From the NCBI RefSeq assembly GCF_000337575.1, contig NZ_AOIM01000014.1, positions 213,898 through 256,300 on the forward strand: a DNA stretch of 42,403 bases. The letters are read 5' to 3'. The first letter of the stretch is position 1. Each line of letters begins with the position of its first letter. The position numbers and the translations under genes are program-made. This document shows positions 16,425-24,143 of the stretch, one piece after another. Origin of the DNA: Natrialba hulunbeirensis JCM 10989 (GTDB taxonomy: Archaea > Halobacteriota > Halobacteria > Halobacteriales > Natrialbaceae). The notes beneath the pieces are model-generated. The model did not search any database. It was given only the letters and a program-made list of their open reading frames with translations, and was not told the origin of the DNA.

Positions 16425-17072
16425 ATGTCGACGATAGCCGAGCTTCGGCTTCCGGCCACCGAAAACACCCTCGTAACCGCGTTCGAACACACCCCCGAGA
16501 TCACCTTCGAACTCGAGTCGTCGGTCTCGAAAACCAGACCCTGTCTCTGGGTCGCAAACGTCGACCGCGAGCAGGCCGCGGACGCGTTCGACACCGATCC
16601 CGTCGTACTCGAGTACGACCTGCTCGTGGAGTCGGATTCGAGACTGCTGTTCGACGTCGAGTTCGTCGACGGTGCGGGCACCGACGAGCTCTGTGAGACG
16701 CTGCTAGTCGACGGCGGCTCGCTGCTCGAGATGTGGGGGACCGACGGCTGGTGGCAAGCCAGAGTCCGATACCGTGACCGCGAAACGTTAACCGACGCCT
16801 ACGACCGCCTGACAGAGTCGGGAACCAACGTCGACCTGCGGCGGATTACCGATATCGCTCAGTCAAGTGGCGGCGAGACCCGCCTCACTCCCGAACAGCA
16901 GGAGGCGCTCGAGGCCGCACTCGAGTACGGTTACTTCGAGATTCCGCGGAGTATCTCGATGGAGGAACTGGCGGCCGAACTGGGGATTTCCCACCAGGCG
17001 CTCTCCGAGCGGTTCCGACGGGCGTACGAGACGCTGGTCAACGAGGAATTACAGCACGTCGAGCAGTCCTGA
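16425..17072 (+). CDS. HTH_10 (bacterio-opsin activator-type) transcriptional regulator
   Basis: This 215-aa protein has the haloarchaeal Bat-like layout. An N-terminal sensor region (about 1-150) has strands such as ITFELESS, LEYDLLVESDSRLLFDVEFV and WWQARVRYRDRETL. The C-terminal HTH_10 domain begins at LTPEQQEALEAALEYGYFEI and contains the helix-turn-helix SMEELAAELGISHQALSERFRR. It would bind DNA, but its targets are unknown. GTG 16422 directly precedes ATG 16425; the ATG fits the TATA box at 16393-16400. It is convergent with the HAD gene. Confidence 0.9.
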   Translation: MSTIAELRLPATENTLVTAFEHTPEITFELESSVSKTRPCLWVANVDREQAADAFDTDPVVLEYDLLVESDSRLLFDVEFVDGAGTDELCETLLVDGGSLLEMWGTDGWWQARVRYRDRETLTDAYDRLTESGTNVDLRRITDIAQSSGGETRLTPEQQEALEAALEYGYFEIPRSISMEELAAELGISHQALSERFRRAYETLVNEELQHVEQS

Positions 17073-17135
17073 GCGGGCACTACTCGTCGTGGCAAGTGCC
17101 AAGTGCCAGGTGGCAACGAGCAGGCCGCAGCTAGC

Positions 17136-17786
17136 TCAAAAGAGTTCGTCGAACGTCTCGACGCGATGATCTCCGAGGACACACTGTCCGCGGCGGTCGT
17201 GGCCGACGCGCTCGACGTGGATCGCATCGAGGCCAGCGTTCCAGGCCGCACCCACGTCGTTCGCGCCGTCGCCCGCGAGCACGCCGCGGTGGCCGTTTCC
17301 TGACACACCAAGCTCGTCCATCACCTGCTGGACCGGCTGTGGATCCGGCTTCCAGCCCGTCTGCTCCGTACAGCACAGCCGTGCGTCGAACCAGTCACCG
17401 ATGCCGACGTGGTCGAGCACCGGCTCGCAGAGAAACTCCTGACAGTGCGTGACCAGCCCAACCGGTGTGTCGAGTTCGGCGACGAACGCCGCGTCCTCGT
17501 GTAAATACGTCTGCTCGGCCCGCACCTGCGGGTCTTCTTCGGCGTGGAACGCGTCCCAGAACTCCCGCGGATCAATGTCCCACTCGAGTAGCTGTCGGTC
17601 GCGCGAGCCGGTCAGGCCGTTCCAGAGGATGTCGGCTTCCTGATCGGTGAACTCGCGGCCGAGGCGGTCGCCGACGCGGTCGAAGACGCCACGGGTGTAG
17701 GACCACTCAACGTCGACGAGGGTGCCGTCGAGGTCGAGCAGCCAGAAGTCGTACTCGTCGCCATCGTACACGGTCTGGGTGGCCAT
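17136..17786 (-). CDS. HAD-superfamily hydrolase (phosphatase)
   Basis: This 216-aa protein carries all four HAD motifs: DLDGTLVD (motif I), GLVTHCQEF (motif II Thr), GWKPDPQPV (motif III Lys) and GVLAGDGANDVGAAWNAG (motif IV). A helical cap lies between motifs I and II. The phosphoglycolate phosphatase/beta-phosphoglucomutase subgroup fits best, but the substrate is unknown. The ATG at 17786 gives the usual N-terminus; an upstream start at 17840 would add 18 unlike residues. Confidence 0.9.
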   Translation of the reverse strand: MATQTVYDGDEYDFWLLDLDGTLVDVEWSYTRGVFDRVGDRLGREFTDQEADILWNGLTGSRDRQLLEWDIDPREFWDAFHAEEDPQVRAEQTYLHEDAAFVAELDTPVGLVTHCQEFLCEPVLDHVGIGDWFDARLCCTEQTGWKPDPQPVQQVMDELGVSGNGHRGVLAGDGANDVGAAWNAGLDAIHVERVGHDRRGQCVLGDHRVETFDELF

Positions 17787-17872
17787 CGGGACACAGACGT
17801 ACGGTTTTCGTGAGTAAATGTGTACCGATTTGTTGACCAATTCACGGGTGGTGTTCGCGGCCGGGACAGCAC

Positions 17873-18259
17873 TCAGTTCGTGCCGCTTTCGACGCGGATA
17901 CTCGAGCCGAGATACTTCGAGAGCACCTCGGAGACGGTGTCGGCCTTGAACGCTGCCAGGTCGTCTGCGATTTCCTCCTTGAGGGCGTCCACGTACATCT
18001 CATCGGCTTGCAGTTCGCTGAACGAGACGTCCTCGACGGGAAGGTCGAGCCAGTCCTCGGCGAGTCGGCGTGCATGGGCGTCGTCTGCGACTTCGCCGCG
18101 CCAGAGCGTCTCGCGGAAGAACCGCCAGCCGCCGGTTCCTGGCTCCGGTGCCTCGCGGGTGACGGTAACGGTGGTCGTCTCCGTTCCGGACTCGAGCGAG
18201 ATGCCGGGTTGGGCAGGCTGGAGCCGGACACGAACCCTGAAGACGTACTGTCCGTGCAT
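17873..18259 (-). CDS. LWR-salt protein (haloarchaeal)
   Basis: This 128-aa protein matches my memory of the haloarchaeal 'LWR-salt' family, named for a conserved Leu-Trp-Arg (here RFFRETLWRGEVADD). Other features are an N-terminal strand YVFRVRVRLQP and a C-terminal helix ending VLSKYLGSSIRVE. No function is established. There is no signal or membrane segment, and the composition is acidic, as in cytosolic haloarchaeal proteins. It lies about 87 bp before the HAD gene on the same strand. Confidence 0.75.
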   Translation of the reverse strand: MHGQYVFRVRVRLQPAQPGISLESGTETTTVTVTREAPEPGTGGWRFFRETLWRGEVADDAHARRLAEDWLDLPVEDVSFSELQADEMYVDALKEEIADDLAAFKADTVSEVLSKYLGSSIRVESGTN

Positions 18260-18483
18260 CGTGCGTTTCTGATGCGTTCCAGCTACTCAATGATGGAGGT
18301 GGCAACTCACGGGTGCTGGTGTCAGTGGCGGTCGCGGCTGACGACTGCACAGACGAGTCGGCGAATAGTACATAGTGAGGCCACTCACGAGGCAGGGTCG
18401 AAGAACTGCGGAGCGGTGTGATACGCAGTACGCGATGCGTGCTTCGTGGTACGCGATGTAGGGTACCCAGTTCGCGGAATATA
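18260..18483. other. Intergenic, with 10-bp direct repeat
   Basis: This 224-bp gap between two minus-strand genes contains GTACGCGATG at 18428-18437 and again at 18449-18458, offset 21 bp (two helical turns). It could be a binding site, but it sits about 170 bp before the LWR-salt start. No gene is seen. Confidence 0.35.
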
Positions 18484-18765
18484 CTATGCGTTATGCTCGG
18501 ACTCGATCAACTCCGCCATCTCCGTATCCGCATCCGTAATGCCGCCTTCCTCGTGGGAGGTCAGCCGGATCTCGACTTCCGAGTACCGGATCGTGATCTC
18601 CGGGTGGTGGAACTGCGATTCGGCGATCTCGCCGACCATCTGCGCGAAGTTGACGCCACGGAGGTAGTCGTCGAACTCGTAGACGCGAACGATCTCGTCG
18701 CCGTCCCGGTCCCACTCGTCCGGAAGCTGTGCCTCGATTTCGTCGTCTGCCAAGAGATCAGCCAT
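18484..18765 (-). CDS. Pterin-4a-carbinolamine dehydratase
   Basis: This 93-aa protein matches the 4a-hydroxytetrahydrobiopterin dehydratase (PCD/DCoH) family, which recycles pterin after aromatic hydroxylation. The motif QFHHPEITIRY carries the catalytic histidine pair, after the helix NFAQMVGEIAES, and a later strand reads VEIRLTSHEEGGIT. The ATG at 18765 gives the typical N-terminus. No aromatic amino acid hydroxylase is in the window, so the physiological substrate is unclear; some prokaryotic members act in molybdopterin metabolism. Confidence 0.9.
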   Translation of the reverse strand: MADLLADDEIEAQLPDEWDRDGDEIVRVYEFDDYLRGVNFAQMVGEIAESQFHHPEITIRYSEVEIRLTSHEEGGITDADTEMAELIESEHNA

Positions 18766-19016
18766 ACTCCTCCGAACGAAGGCCACTCCAATAATGATTG
18801 TGCCATATCGGGTTGCGTGACACATTCGGCACTCACTGCGTGCTTTCGGTCAACTCACCCGTGAGAGAGTCCTGATAGCAGCAGATTTCGGCCTCGCCGT
18901 TGTGAGTAACCGATTCCAGCACCAACGGGTACTCGAGTGTCCAGTCGCTACTAGCCGGTTTCCAATCAATCAGTAGAAATCAGTTCGCAGCTCGCATTTC
19001 GCAGTCCGCAGCCCGA
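18766..19016. other. Intergenic between PCD and hemA
   Basis: This 251-bp gap holds the PCD promoter side (CAATAATGATTGTGCC near 18788-18803) and the 3' side of hemA, with a loose TTCGCAG/CTCGCA word repeat at 18981-19012. No gene or strong hairpin is seen. Confidence 0.35.
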
Positions 19017-20366
19017 TCAATCGTCGTCAGTCGCCTCGAACGCCGCCTCCGTGCGCTGCTCGGACTGCGCTCGCTCCAGCAGCGACGGCCCATCCTCGTC
19101 GCCGAAATCGGGGTCGAACAGCTGCAAGGCAGTGTTGATCGTGCTCCAGTCGTCCTCGGCTGCGGCCTCCCGCAGACTCCGCGTCGGCGGCGCGAGCAGC
19201 TGATTCACCAGCGCGTCGGCCATCGCCTCGACGACCTCGCGCTGGGCCGGCGTGAACGACTCGCCCTCGAGTTGAGACAGCGCCGTCTCGAGTTCCCGCT
19301 GTTTGATCCGGGCTGCGGATTCGTACATCGCGGCGATGACCTCGTCGGCGCGGGCGCGCTTGTACTGCTCACAGAGCAGGTCGAACTCGCGGTCGATCAT
19401 CGCCGCGACCTCGCGTGCGGCGTCGGCGCGCTGCTCGCGGGTCTCCTCGGTGATCGTCTCGAGGTCGTCCAAGTCGTAGACCGTAACGTCGTCGAGTGCG
19501 TCGATCGCTGGATCGACGTCGCGCGGTTGGCCGAGATCGACGACGACTCGTTCGGTGTCGGTCGTCGCGTCGTCAGCATCGCCACCGAAGTGCTGTCGGC
19601 CGACCACCGGCTCCTCGCTCCCCGTCGCCGCCACGATCACGTCCGCGCTCGTCGCGAGCGTGTCGAGGGACTCGAGTGGAACGGCGCGCGTGTCGTCGTG
19701 GTCGAGTTCCGAAATGAGGTGTTCGGCGCGCGAGACGGTTCGGTTCGAGACGACGAGTTTGGAGACGCCAGCGTCGGCGAGGCTGCGTGCGGCCAGTTGG
19801 CCCATCTCGCCTGCACCGACGACGAGCGCGTTCGCGCCCTCGAGCGAGACCGTCTGGCCGGCGAGTCGGGTCGCGGCCGAGCCGAGCGAGACGACGCCCT
19901 CGTTGATCTCGGTCTCGGTTCGGGCGCGTTCGCCGACGTGAATCGCCTTCGTGACGGCCGGTTCCAGCATGGTGCCGATGCCGCCGGCGGCGCGGGCGTC
20001 CTCGTAGGCCGTGCGAACCTGGCCGATGATCTGGTCCTCGCCGAGGACGACGGACTCGAGTCCGGTTGCGACGCGAAGTAGGTGTGTGAGGCTGTCGTCG
20101 TGGTCGGTGATGACGAGTGGGTCGTCGTCATCGACACCAGCGAAGAATTCAGAGAGCGCTGTGCGGCCGATGACGGGGTCGGCGGAAACGACGTATGCTT
20201 CGACGCGGTTGCACGTCGAGAGCACGTAGGCCTCGTCGATCTCGGGCACCGAGCAGAGCTCTGCGACGGCAGCCTGCTGGCTGTCGGGACTCGCGGCTGC
20301 GAGATCGTCGACGGTGCCGCTCTCGTGTGTGACGCGGCCCGCGGTGACGACACCCGCCGGAATCAC
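19017..20366 (-). CDS. hemA: Glutamyl-tRNA reductase
   Basis: This 449-aa protein is HemA, which reduces glutamyl-tRNA(Glu) to glutamate-1-semialdehyde, the first step of tetrapyrrole synthesis. The active-site motif LSTCNRVEAYV has Cys52. The NADPH domain shows LVVGAGEMGQLAARSLADAGV and VVSNRT. A C-terminal dimerisation helix region follows, then an acidic tail. It starts with GTG at 20366 and overlaps the stop of the precorrin-2 dehydrogenase gene by 3 bases (GTGA), so translation is probably coupled. Confidence 0.96.
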   Translation of the reverse strand: MIPAGVVTAGRVTHESGTVDDLAAASPDSQQAAVAELCSVPEIDEAYVLSTCNRVEAYVVSADPVIGRTALSEFFAGVDDDDPLVITDHDDSLTHLLRVATGLESVVLGEDQIIGQVRTAYEDARAAGGIGTMLEPAVTKAIHVGERARTETEINEGVVSLGSAATRLAGQTVSLEGANALVVGAGEMGQLAARSLADAGVSKLVVSNRTVSRAEHLISELDHDDTRAVPLESLDTLATSADVIVAATGSEEPVVGRQHFGGDADDATTDTERVVVDLGQPRDVDPAIDALDDVTVYDLDDLETITEETREQRADAAREVAAMIDREFDLLCEQYKRARADEVIAAMYESAARIKQRELETALSQLEGESFTPAQREVVEAMADALVNQLLAPPTRSLREAAAEDDWSTINTALQLFDPDFGDEDGPSLLERAQSEQRTEAAFEATDDD

Positions 20367-21049
20367 GGCTGCTCACCCCTCGATAGATACTCCTCGCCCA
20401 ACACGTCCTCGATCACTTGTCGAGCATTCGGATCTCCAGCACGTAAAGCTGTCCAAACCGCCGGAGAATTGACGACATCGGTGACGAGTTCGCGCCGGCG
20501 GGCCGGTGGCACCGCCTGTGCCTTGAGTTCCGCGCGCAACTCGCCACAGAGCGTCGCCATTTCGCCCGCGCCCTCGAGTGTCTCCTCAAGTTCCTGTCGC
20601 AGGTACTTGCTCAGCGCGGGTGCGGTACCGCCGGTCGCGATGGAGACGACGACGGGATCCTCACGGACTGTCGCGGGGACGACGACGCTGCCCGGTTCGC
20701 GGTCGCCGGCTCGATCGGCGCGGTTGACGAGGATGCTACGCTCGCGCGCCGCGGTGACAATTGCGTCGTTGACCGCTTCGTCGTCGGTTGCGGCAACGAC
20801 CAGCACCGGTGTCGTGCGTTCGAGCCAGCCCAGGATTTCGTCGGGGTCGGGTGCGGCCCGACAGCGTGCTGCGCCGCCGAAGTCGGCGTCCGTGTTCGCA
20901 TCCGCGTCCTCGTTTGTGCCTGTGAAGTCGGGGCTGACCACGATTACCTCGGCCTCTCGAGCGAAGCGGCGGGCCTTCCGCGCGCCAACGGGACCGCCGC
21001 CGAAGATGAGGACCGTCGCGTCGGCAAAGTCGTGGAGGAGTGGAATCAT
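20363..21049 (-). CDS. Precorrin-2 dehydrogenase / sirohydrochlorin ferrochelatase-type protein
   Basis: This 228-aa protein resembles Met8p and the N-terminal part of CysG. It has an NAD-binding FGGGPVGARKARRFA (16-30), VVSPDFTG, then a VLVVAATDDEAVND segment with NRADR, and a dimerisation/substrate region ending AVPPARRRELV. It would oxidise precorrin-2 to sirohydrochlorin; iron insertion by the same enzyme is possible but not shown. A short acidic stretch (NEDADANTDADFG) follows strand 2. It sits between the siroheme decarboxylase and hemA genes in one operon. Confidence 0.9.
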   Translation of the reverse strand: MIPLLHDFADATVLIFGGGPVGARKARRFAREAEVIVVSPDFTGTNEDADANTDADFGGAARCRAAPDPDEILGWLERTTPVLVVAATDDEAVNDAIVTAARERSILVNRADRAGDREPGSVVVPATVREDPVVVSIATGGTAPALSKYLRQELEETLEGAGEMATLCGELRAELKAQAVPPARRRELVTDVVNSPAVWTALRAGDPNARQVIEDVLGEEYLSRGEQP

Positions 21050-21080
21050 TGATAGTGCTGTGAAATGGGTAGAGCGTCAG

Positions 21081-22166
21081 TTACTCGGTCCGCGTATTCG
21101 CGGCCGCGCGCTCGTCGAGTCTAATTCCGGTCTTTTTCAAAATCTGCGTCGAGAACAGCGAGTCCCAGTCCTCGTCCGTGACGTCCCAGTGGCGGGCCAT
21201 GGTCTCACGGACCTGCTCGATCCGGCGTTCACTCTCTGCCTCGCTGCGACCGTGGGTCATCGCGAAGAAGTTGTACGGCCAGACGCCCTCGTGGCGCGGC
21301 CGCTCGTAGCAGTGTGTGACAAAGGGCAGCGAGGCGACTTCGGGGCCGACCTCGCCTACGAGGTCGTCCGGCACGTTCCAGACCGTCATCCCGTTCTCCG
21401 TGTAGCCGAGTGCGTAATGGTTCGGTACGACGCCAATGCGCCGGATCTTCCCCTCCTGCTCGAATCGCTTGATCGTTTCGAGCACCCACTCGAGTTCCTG
21501 TCCGATCACGTCGGCCACGTCGGCGTACGGTGTCTCAGTGAGCGGCAGGCCGTCCTGAATCTCAAGGACGAGGTCGCGTTCGGCGGGCGACAGCGTGGAT
21601 TTGTCGCGTAGCTGGACGTCGGGCCCCAGTTCCGTGAGATCGATCCCGGCGTCCGTCTCGTTCTCGCTGGAGCCGTCGAGCGGACCGTCCACGTAGAACT
21701 TCGCCTCGACGCGGAACTCCTGTTGTTTGGGCAGGTTGTACGTCTCCTGGCCGGTTTCGTCCTCGATAGCAGCGAGCACCTCGGAGACGCGCTGTTCGTC
21801 TGCGACGCTCACGACGAACCAGACGTTGAGGTGTGGGTGCTCGCGCTCGTAGTTGTGCGCGACCTCGCGGTGGGCGTTGACCTGCTCGACGATCTCGTCG
21901 AACCGCTCTTCGGGGGCGTGCATCGCGACGAGCGTCGCCGCGCCGCCGATTTCCTGGGCGTTGACCAGTGGTCCGAACCGGGAGAGGACGCCGCGCTCGT
22001 CCAGATCCTGAATCGTCTCGAGTAGCCCTGTCTCGTCGATATCGACCCCGCGGTCGCGCATGGCGCTTGCGGCAGGTTCGAAGGGGCGCTCCACGACGGG
22101 GAAGCCGCCCTGATAGGCGTTGACGACGGCCCGCTCGCGATCCGTGAGGTCGACGTCGGCGTTCAT
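21081..22166 (-). CDS. ahbAB: Siroheme decarboxylase, fused AhbA-AhbB type (Lrp/AsnC-like)
   Basis: This 361-aa protein has two similar Lrp/AsnC-like halves joined by an acidic linker (about 165-185). Half 1 has a wHTH start LTDRERAVVNAYQGGFPVVERPF and NYEREHPHLNVWFVVS. Half 2 has LSPAERDLVLEIQDGLPL, RRIGVVPNHYALGYTENGM and EGVWPYNFFAMTHGRS. These are the marks of AhbA and AhbB, which together decarboxylate siroheme to didecarboxysiroheme in the alternative heme pathway. In many organisms they are separate subunits; here they are one chain. It is the first gene of the heme operon, with AT-rich CATAAGCG (22190-22197) as a possible promoter about 27 bp upstream. It may look like a regulator in automatic annotation. 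Confidence 0.9.
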   Translation of the reverse strand: MNADVDLTDRERAVVNAYQGGFPVVERPFEPAASAMRDRGVDIDETGLLETIQDLDERGVLSRFGPLVNAQEIGGAATLVAMHAPEERFDEIVEQVNAHREVAHNYEREHPHLNVWFVVSVADEQRVSEVLAAIEDETGQETYNLPKQQEFRVEAKFYVDGPLDGSSENETDAGIDLTELGPDVQLRDKSTLSPAERDLVLEIQDGLPLTETPYADVADVIGQELEWVLETIKRFEQEGKIRRIGVVPNHYALGYTENGMTVWNVPDDLVGEVGPEVASLPFVTHCYERPRHEGVWPYNFFAMTHGRSEAESERRIEQVRETMARHWDVTDEDWDSLFSTQILKKTGIRLDERAAANTRTE

Positions 22167-22274
22167 ACTGGAGAGTCACGACTGGCGGAGCATAAGCGAC
22201 TCGGGCTTGGACTGGCCGCCCACGAAGAGTGACGGAGTAACGGGATGGAGAGACACGCCGGCGACAGCAACCAG

Positions 22275-22808
22275 TTACTCGAGTGCCGTGGCTGCTCTGA
22301 GGTGTGGTGTGAGCTGCTTCAGCGTGTCGGTCGGTTCGACGAGTTCGCGCTCTGGGTCGTAGTCGATGAGCCCTGCGTCAGCGAGCGTCGGAAGGTGGGT
22401 ATGCTGGAGCGAGACGAAGACGGACGTGATCGTCTGGCTGGGAATCTCGAGTATTGACGGCTCGTAGCCGCGGTCGATGATGGCCTTCGTCAGGTCGTTG
22501 ACCGTCAGTCGCCGGTCGTGGTCGGCGAGCTGGGTGAGCACCAGGCGACGATGCCGGTCACGAAGGACGGTAAGCACTCGGTCGACGGAAAACGACTGTG
22601 GCTCTGAGTGGAGAGCCGACTGCAAGTGCGGGGTTGAACCGGTCTCGGAGCGTGAACTGGTGCTCGTACTCGAGTTCGCGTTGGCGCTCGAGTCCGCGTT
22701 CGCGCTCGCTTTCTCATTCGTGTTCGTCTTTGTCTTTGTCTTCACGTTCGCGTTCGTACTCGAACCAAATGCTGCGTTCACCGGTCGGTCGGAACAGGGG
22801 TCTCCCAT
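22275..22808 (-). CDS. DUF7344 winged-helix protein with repeat-encoded N-terminus
   Basis: This 177-aa protein has a C-terminal domain (about 75-175) of the haloarchaeal DUF7344 HTH type: VLTVLRDRHRRLVLTQLADH, then VSLQHTHLPTLADAGLIDYD and a final helix. The first 60 residues are Asn/Ala/Thr/Lys/Ser dipeptides (NANVKTKTKTNTNEKASANADS) from hexanucleotide repeats, so they are probably disordered. It is likely a DNA-binding regulator of unknown targets. A downstream ATG is not obvious, so the repeat region may really be translated. Confidence 0.75.
   Translation of the reverse strand: MGDPCSDRPVNAAFGSSTNANVKTKTKTNTNEKASANADSSANANSSTSTSSRSETGSTPHLQSALHSEPQSFSVDRVLTVLRDRHRRLVLTQLADHDRRLTVNDLTKAIIDRGYEPSILEIPSQTITSVFVSLQHTHLPTLADAGLIDYDPERELVEPTDTLKQLTPHLRAATALE
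22640..22765 (-). repeat. Hexanucleotide-period repeat, N-terminus of DUF7344 gene
   Basis: The stretch is made of six-base variants such as TTCGCG/CTCGAG/TTCGTC on the plus strand, encoding alternating Ala-Asn, Lys-Thr and Asn-Ser on the minus strand. Confidence 0.75.
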
Positions 22809-22916
22809 TACTGGCTGAAAGCAGTCCCAACGGGGAGCCGTCGGTGTTGTGAGTTCGAAGGCAATTATAACAGGGCCGCAATTCGAAGCGGGTGGCGAGA
22901 ACCGTGACCGGCGTCG

Positions 22917-23456
22917 CTACGTCGCTGACTCCGCTCGCATCGCATCGTTACCACGGTTGGCGACCGTCGCGAGCGCCGCGCCAGCGCAACCGATCAGCGC
23001 AGACTGAATCCCGAACCCGAGCGGGCGGCCTATAGCCAGCAACGCCGACGGGAAATCGACTGCGAACAGTTGACCAACCGTCGCAAAGATGGACGAGCCA
23101 CCAGCGAGGAACGTGACACCAAAGGCGGCGACGACGGGCACCAGTGCACCGACGAGCGCCCCGAGGCCGACAGCTACTGCAAAGCGCCCGAACTGCGTGC
23201 TGGACTCGAGTGGGACACCGAATCGGTAGCCGAGGCCGAAGAGACCGCCAATGCCGAGGAGAAAGGCCGTCACGTCGACGACGCCGTGATAGAGCACCAT
23301 CGTTTCGGCTGTCGATCCGAGGCGGGGAAACCACTGCCAGTGTCCGTCGCTGAGTTGCATGGCTGCATATCCGGGTGATAGCTGAAGGAGTGAGACGACG
23401 AGGCCGATGAGTGCGGCACCGATCGCTGCGATGAGTGTGTTCGTCCGGAGGGACAT
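22917..23456 (-). CDS. Haloarchaeal membrane protein, unknown function
   Basis: This 179-aa protein has about five hydrophobic helices: TLIAAIGAALIGLVVSLL, MVLYHGVVDVTAFLLGIGGL, FAVAVGLGALVGALVPVVAA, a Gly/Ser/Phe-rich segment and a last ALIGCAGAALATVA. I do not recognise the family. The ATG at 23456 is preferred to 23480, which would only add 8 residues. It stands alone between a DUF7344 regulator and DUF5778. Confidence 0.7.
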   Translation of the reverse strand: MSLRTNTLIAAIGAALIGLVVSLLQLSPGYAAMQLSDGHWQWFPRLGSTAETMVLYHGVVDVTAFLLGIGGLFGLGYRFGVPLESSTQFGRFAVAVGLGALVGALVPVVAAFGVTFLAGGSSIFATVGQLFAVDFPSALLAIGRPLGFGIQSALIGCAGAALATVANRGNDAMRAESAT

Positions 23457-23555
23457 ATACCACACAAAAATAGTAGGCATAAAAACATATGGGTGACATC
23501 GACAGCCAGTGAAACGATTCGGTGACTGTTCGGTGACGAGCCCAAAACGAGTGGC

Positions 23556-23960
23556 TCAGTCGCCTTCGACGCCGGTCACGTCGAAGCCAAGCGCCTCGAT
23601 ATCCGCGAGGATCGCGTCGTGGTCGGCGCTTCCCTTGTAGTAGATGACGATGGCGAAACTACCGTTTCGCAGCAGTTGCTGGCACTCCCAGACGAACTCC
23701 TCGTCGTCTAACGTGAGCCCCTGGTGTTGATTCGAGGAGAAGTCCGTATCGTCGTTGCCCGAGTAGACGTAGCAGTCCTGTGGATCATGTCCCGAGTGCT
23801 CTGCGATGATGTCTCCGACATCGATCGTCGCCTGCATCATCTGGACGTCCTCGCTCCCCTCGTACTCGGTGTGAATAATCGCGCCGTTGAGTTGGATCTC
23901 GCCCGGTTCGAGGAGCGCCTTGGTCCGCTGGTACAGATCGTTGTCGATCGCGTTACTCAT
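23556..23960 (-). CDS. DUF5778 family protein
   Basis: This 134-aa acidic cytosolic protein matches my memory of the haloarchaeal DUF5778 family, with conserved DLYQRTKALLEPGEI, YSGNDDTDFSSNQHQGLT and VWECQQLLRNGSF. No function is known. It is divergent from the cis-prenyltransferase gene across a 183-bp gap that holds a 12-bp inverted repeat. Confidence 0.8.
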   Translation of the reverse strand: MSNAIDNDLYQRTKALLEPGEIQLNGAIIHTEYEGSEDVQMMQATIDVGDIIAEHSGHDPQDCYVYSGNDDTDFSSNQHQGLTLDDEEFVWECQQLLRNGSFAIVIYYKGSADHDAILADIEALGFDVTGVEGD

Positions 23961-24054
23961 TGGTCGAAGCGAGAACGTGCGGACTGATAGCCGTCACGGT
24001 TCGACGGAGCGATGGCCTCACAGCGGCCGGGACACCCCCAGAGCGGTCGCCCAC

Positions 24055-24099
24055 TCTCCGACAGTGTGTTATCTTGGCGCATACTTTCACTGTCGGAGA
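24055..24099. promoter_or_regulatory. 12-bp perfect inverted repeat between divergent genes
   Basis: TCTCCGACAGTG (24055-24066) and CACTGTCGGAGA (24088-24099) are perfect reverse complements with a 21-bp spacer. Arm centres are 33 bp apart, close to three helical turns. It sits 45 bp before the cis-prenyltransferase ATG and 95 bp before the DUF5778 start. A dimeric-regulator operator pair or an RNA hairpin are both possible. Confidence 0.5.
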
Positions 24100-24143
24100 A
24101 TACCACACAAGACACATAGTCCCCGACGCCGTCTCATCAACCG

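Noticed and set aside
21081..22166. Lrp/AsnC transcription regulator
   Set aside because: Two Ahb-type halves with VWPYNFFAMTHG-like motifs and a heme operon context favour siroheme decarboxylase.
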